Assembly (NCBI GenBank): GCA_943737045.1
Contig: CALSFV010000408.1
Coordinates: 62,001-126,000, forward strand
Direction of reading: 5' to 3'
From: Parapristionchus giblindavisi
Taxonomy: Eukaryota; Nematoda; Chromadorea; Rhabditida; Diplogasteridae
DNA length: 64,000 nucleotides
Both the position numbers and the translations under genes were made by a program. Of the stretch, positions 62,084 to 64,000 are shown one piece after another; the stretch's first letter is position 1; each line of letters starts with the position of its first letter. Under the pieces are notes generated by a model, which made no database searches, was not told the origin of the DNA, and saw only the letters and a program-made list of their open reading frames with translations.

Positions 62084-62359
62084 ATGTACTGTCAGCGTCT
62101 CGCCTTTCCCGCACTCTCCTCACCCGGAGTCCCCTTGGCTCTCCACGCCGAGACCGCCGTCACTGCCCGTGTCATGCATACCTCAGTCGCTCGTCGTGAT
62201 ATCGACTCTGGCGCCAAGTACGTCGGAGCAGGAACTGCCACCGTAGGAGTAGCTGGATCCGGAGCTGGCATCGGAAACCTCTTCGGAGCCCTCGTTATCG
62301 GATAAGCCCGCAACCCTTCCCTCAAGCAACAGCTCTTCTCTTTCGTTCGTGACCATGGT
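62084..62359 (+). pseudogene. Broken ATP synthase subunit c (ATP5G-like) copy
   Basis: The first 73 codons read as mitochondrial F-type ATP synthase subunit c: a presequence ([33 protein letters not shown]) and the first transmembrane helix ([23 protein letters not shown]). At 62303-62305 a TAA stands where the family has a Tyr codon, and the same frame continues as ARNPSLKQQLFS before homology ends at about 62340. The second helix with the essential proton-carrying Glu is absent. It is intronless and uses C-ending codons like rpl-9. It is therefore a 3'-truncated, stop-containing copy, probably a retro- or segmental fragment of an expressed gene; a functional truncated product is very unlikely. 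Confidence 0.85.
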
Positions 62360-63529
62360 TTGTGATATTTATGATTATTTGTTATATATTATGTCATATA
62401 TTCATTCTGAATAATTGAGAATATGGAAAGTAAGTAGGTTTTTGTGGAGTTAGTAAGGATAACGCGAAAGTTCAAATATAATTAGACTTATTAAAGATAA
62501 GTAGTGAAGAAGTTAGACAGTTAGATTAAGGTGGTATAACTTGTCTTAGAAGTAAGTATAGTGTAGTGTAAGATATAAACTAAGAAAGTTTACGTGATAC
62601 TGACCTTGCTGAATACATATAAGCTAAGCAAGTATGGTAAAATAAACATAATTGCTGATTGTTTTGTATTACGTAATTTGTAACCTCTTATAAATATTGG
62701 AATCTTTCAGCTCTACGTGGATAGAATGTGGATATGAAGATGACTAGGATATGAATGAAAGGATGCCGCTTCTATTGACAGGTGCTTATTGATTTAATTG
62801 ATTTGGCTTTTACTTTCCCGATTATCGTTGATCATGACAAACTATCGATTCTATTGCTATATAGGCTATTGACAGGCTGCACTTTTGTATTCCTGTACAT
62901 CTAGATAAGCAGTTTTCGATTCAAAAGTGATATTGATTGCTGTTTAGAGATTATCGTAGTTCACTATTTGGTAATAATGTGTATTTATTTTAATACAATT
63001 CCACGTAAATCATTGCAGATTCATTGCATGTTGCTCTACTACTGCGCGTCCCAATCGATTCAGCACCACAGAGGGTCCGATTATACACGAATGAAGCGGA
63101 CTTCGAGTGACGAAGACATGATTCAAAAAGGATACAAGATTCTTATGCACATTGTACCACATTCTTGTTAATGATTGAAGATTGTTCATCTTGATCCATT
63201 TGTTGTCCCTATTCTTGTTGATGAATCGATGATATTCTAGATATACTGTGTTATTGGGTGAAACATATATATGAACCACGAGTGAGAACCGGTGGAGGTC
63301 GCTCTACTTGATTATCATAACTCTTTAGCTTATTTATATTATAACAATAGTTATCTAAATCAATATTAAAGTGCACGTTGTGCAGCGAGATTAGGCATAA
63401 AGTCTAGCACATCTTGATCGCGCAGCAAAACGAAAGTGACAAAATCACGGCGGTTCACTGGAGGGAAATCCCTACATTTAACTTTGTCTTGAAGCCTCCC
63501 GCACTACGAAAAATCGGCAAAGTTGTTTT
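62360..63529. other. AT-rich region without recognised gene
   Basis: Short ORFs (for example 62968-63171) lack known motifs. No splice-supported coding model could be built. Confidence 0.4.
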
Positions 63530-63602
63530 GCACCGGGTGGGATTCGAACCCACGAGGTTCGGATCGCCAGACAAAAGTTCTAACCACTAAGCCATCTCGG
63601 CA
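63530..63602 (-). other. tRNA-like sequence near the window end
   Basis: Reverse strand shows a canonical A box (TGGCTTAGTGGTTAG) and a perfect T arm (GTGGG, TTCGAAT, CCCAC). The acceptor stem pairs only at its ends, and no normal anticodon stem forms. A T5 run follows about 25 bases downstream. Likely a tRNA pseudogene or tRNA-derived repeat rather than a working tRNA. Confidence 0.5.
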
Positions 63603-64000
63603 TGCTACATAACTCGTAGAACTCGATGATGAACGCATGTGGGGGGAGGGACCGCAGCGCGTCGTTGAGCGCGTCGCGTCGCTCCCTCCCCTTACGCTAA
63701 CTATTACCGTATATAATAATGAACTTTCGTGGTAAGACATTTGTTGAACAATTTATCCTGATTTTTAAAAACAGCGAGTCGCTCTTAACTACTGTCCTTG
63801 AACCGCCGTGAAAATGATAATGAGAATGATTAATGTTTTATTGTTCTTTATTCGATAGTTGGGTAAGATTATTATTTCTAACGTTATCAGTATTATGCAC
63901 ATTGTTATGCAGTTCACTTATTAATTGATCATGTCGGTAGCCAAACAAAGATAATAAAATGAAAATTTCATTGATAAATATAGGGAGCCGTAGGGTTCGC
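63603..64000. other. Terminal stretch, no gene recognised
   Basis: Contains a GC-rich imperfect inverted repeat at about 63640-63700 (GGGGGGAGGGACCGCAGCGC facing CGTCGCTCCCTCCCC). Otherwise AT-rich, with nothing coding. Confidence 0.4.

Overview
This is eukaryotic nuclear DNA, most likely from a rhabditid-type nematode. I base this on small exons with short AT-rich introns, consensus gtaagt donors and ttncag acceptors, putative trans-splice acceptors a few bases upstream of several start codons, and gene content matching C. elegans ZFP-1, SBP-1, LPD-7 and RPL-9. I cannot name the species. Exon models were built by hand. For each complete model the summed exon lengths are a multiple of three and the phases agree at every junction.

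Layout. 500-10334 (+) is a ZFP-1/AF10-type chromatin reader with an N-terminal PHD-knuckle-ePHD module and a distal octapeptide-motif/leucine zipper. 11373-12610 (+) is a dephospho-CoA kinase-domain protein. 12978-17038 (-) is pescadillo, head-to-head with ribosomal protein L9 (17361-18149, +) across about 320 bp. 18285-19205 (+) is a TMEM199/Vma12-like V-ATPase assembly factor. 19843-25709 (+) is SREBP, with its small acidic first exon recovered. 26374-33415 (+) is a four-CUB, single-pass membrane protein with the architecture of the glutamate-receptor auxiliary protein SOL-1. 49997-51289 (-) is the 3' part of a second membrane ectodomain gene. 51817-53192 (+) is MITD1-like and 53532-54948 (+) is PA28/REG proteasome activator. 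55401-56605 (-) is an unrecognised 317-residue protein. 57706-59838 (-) is TMEM120/TACAN. 62084-62305 (+) is a broken ATP synthase subunit c copy.

The accessory interest lies at 27-50 kb. A 7,902-bp unit holding all but the first two exons of the CUB gene is tandemly duplicated almost without divergence. The second copy has a 6,442-bp inverted-repeat element inserted in coding exon 3. That element is itself packed with at least five unrelated palindromic (foldback) elements. Two of these carry inward-facing tRNA-like sequences with A and B boxes in both arms. The duplication breakpoint lies inside another foldback element that is flanked by TTAA. Further palindromic elements lie at 14.9 kb and 56.8 kb.

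Most single-copy genes are housekeeping (ribosome biogenesis, translation, V-ATPase, CoA, ESCRT/midbody, proteasome) plus two transcription or chromatin regulators. No operon or shared pathway is demonstrated, though the acceptors just upstream of several ATGs fit spliced-leader trans-splicing. A TTTGATCT-type motif recurs in introns just before 3' splice sites and follows gene orientation.
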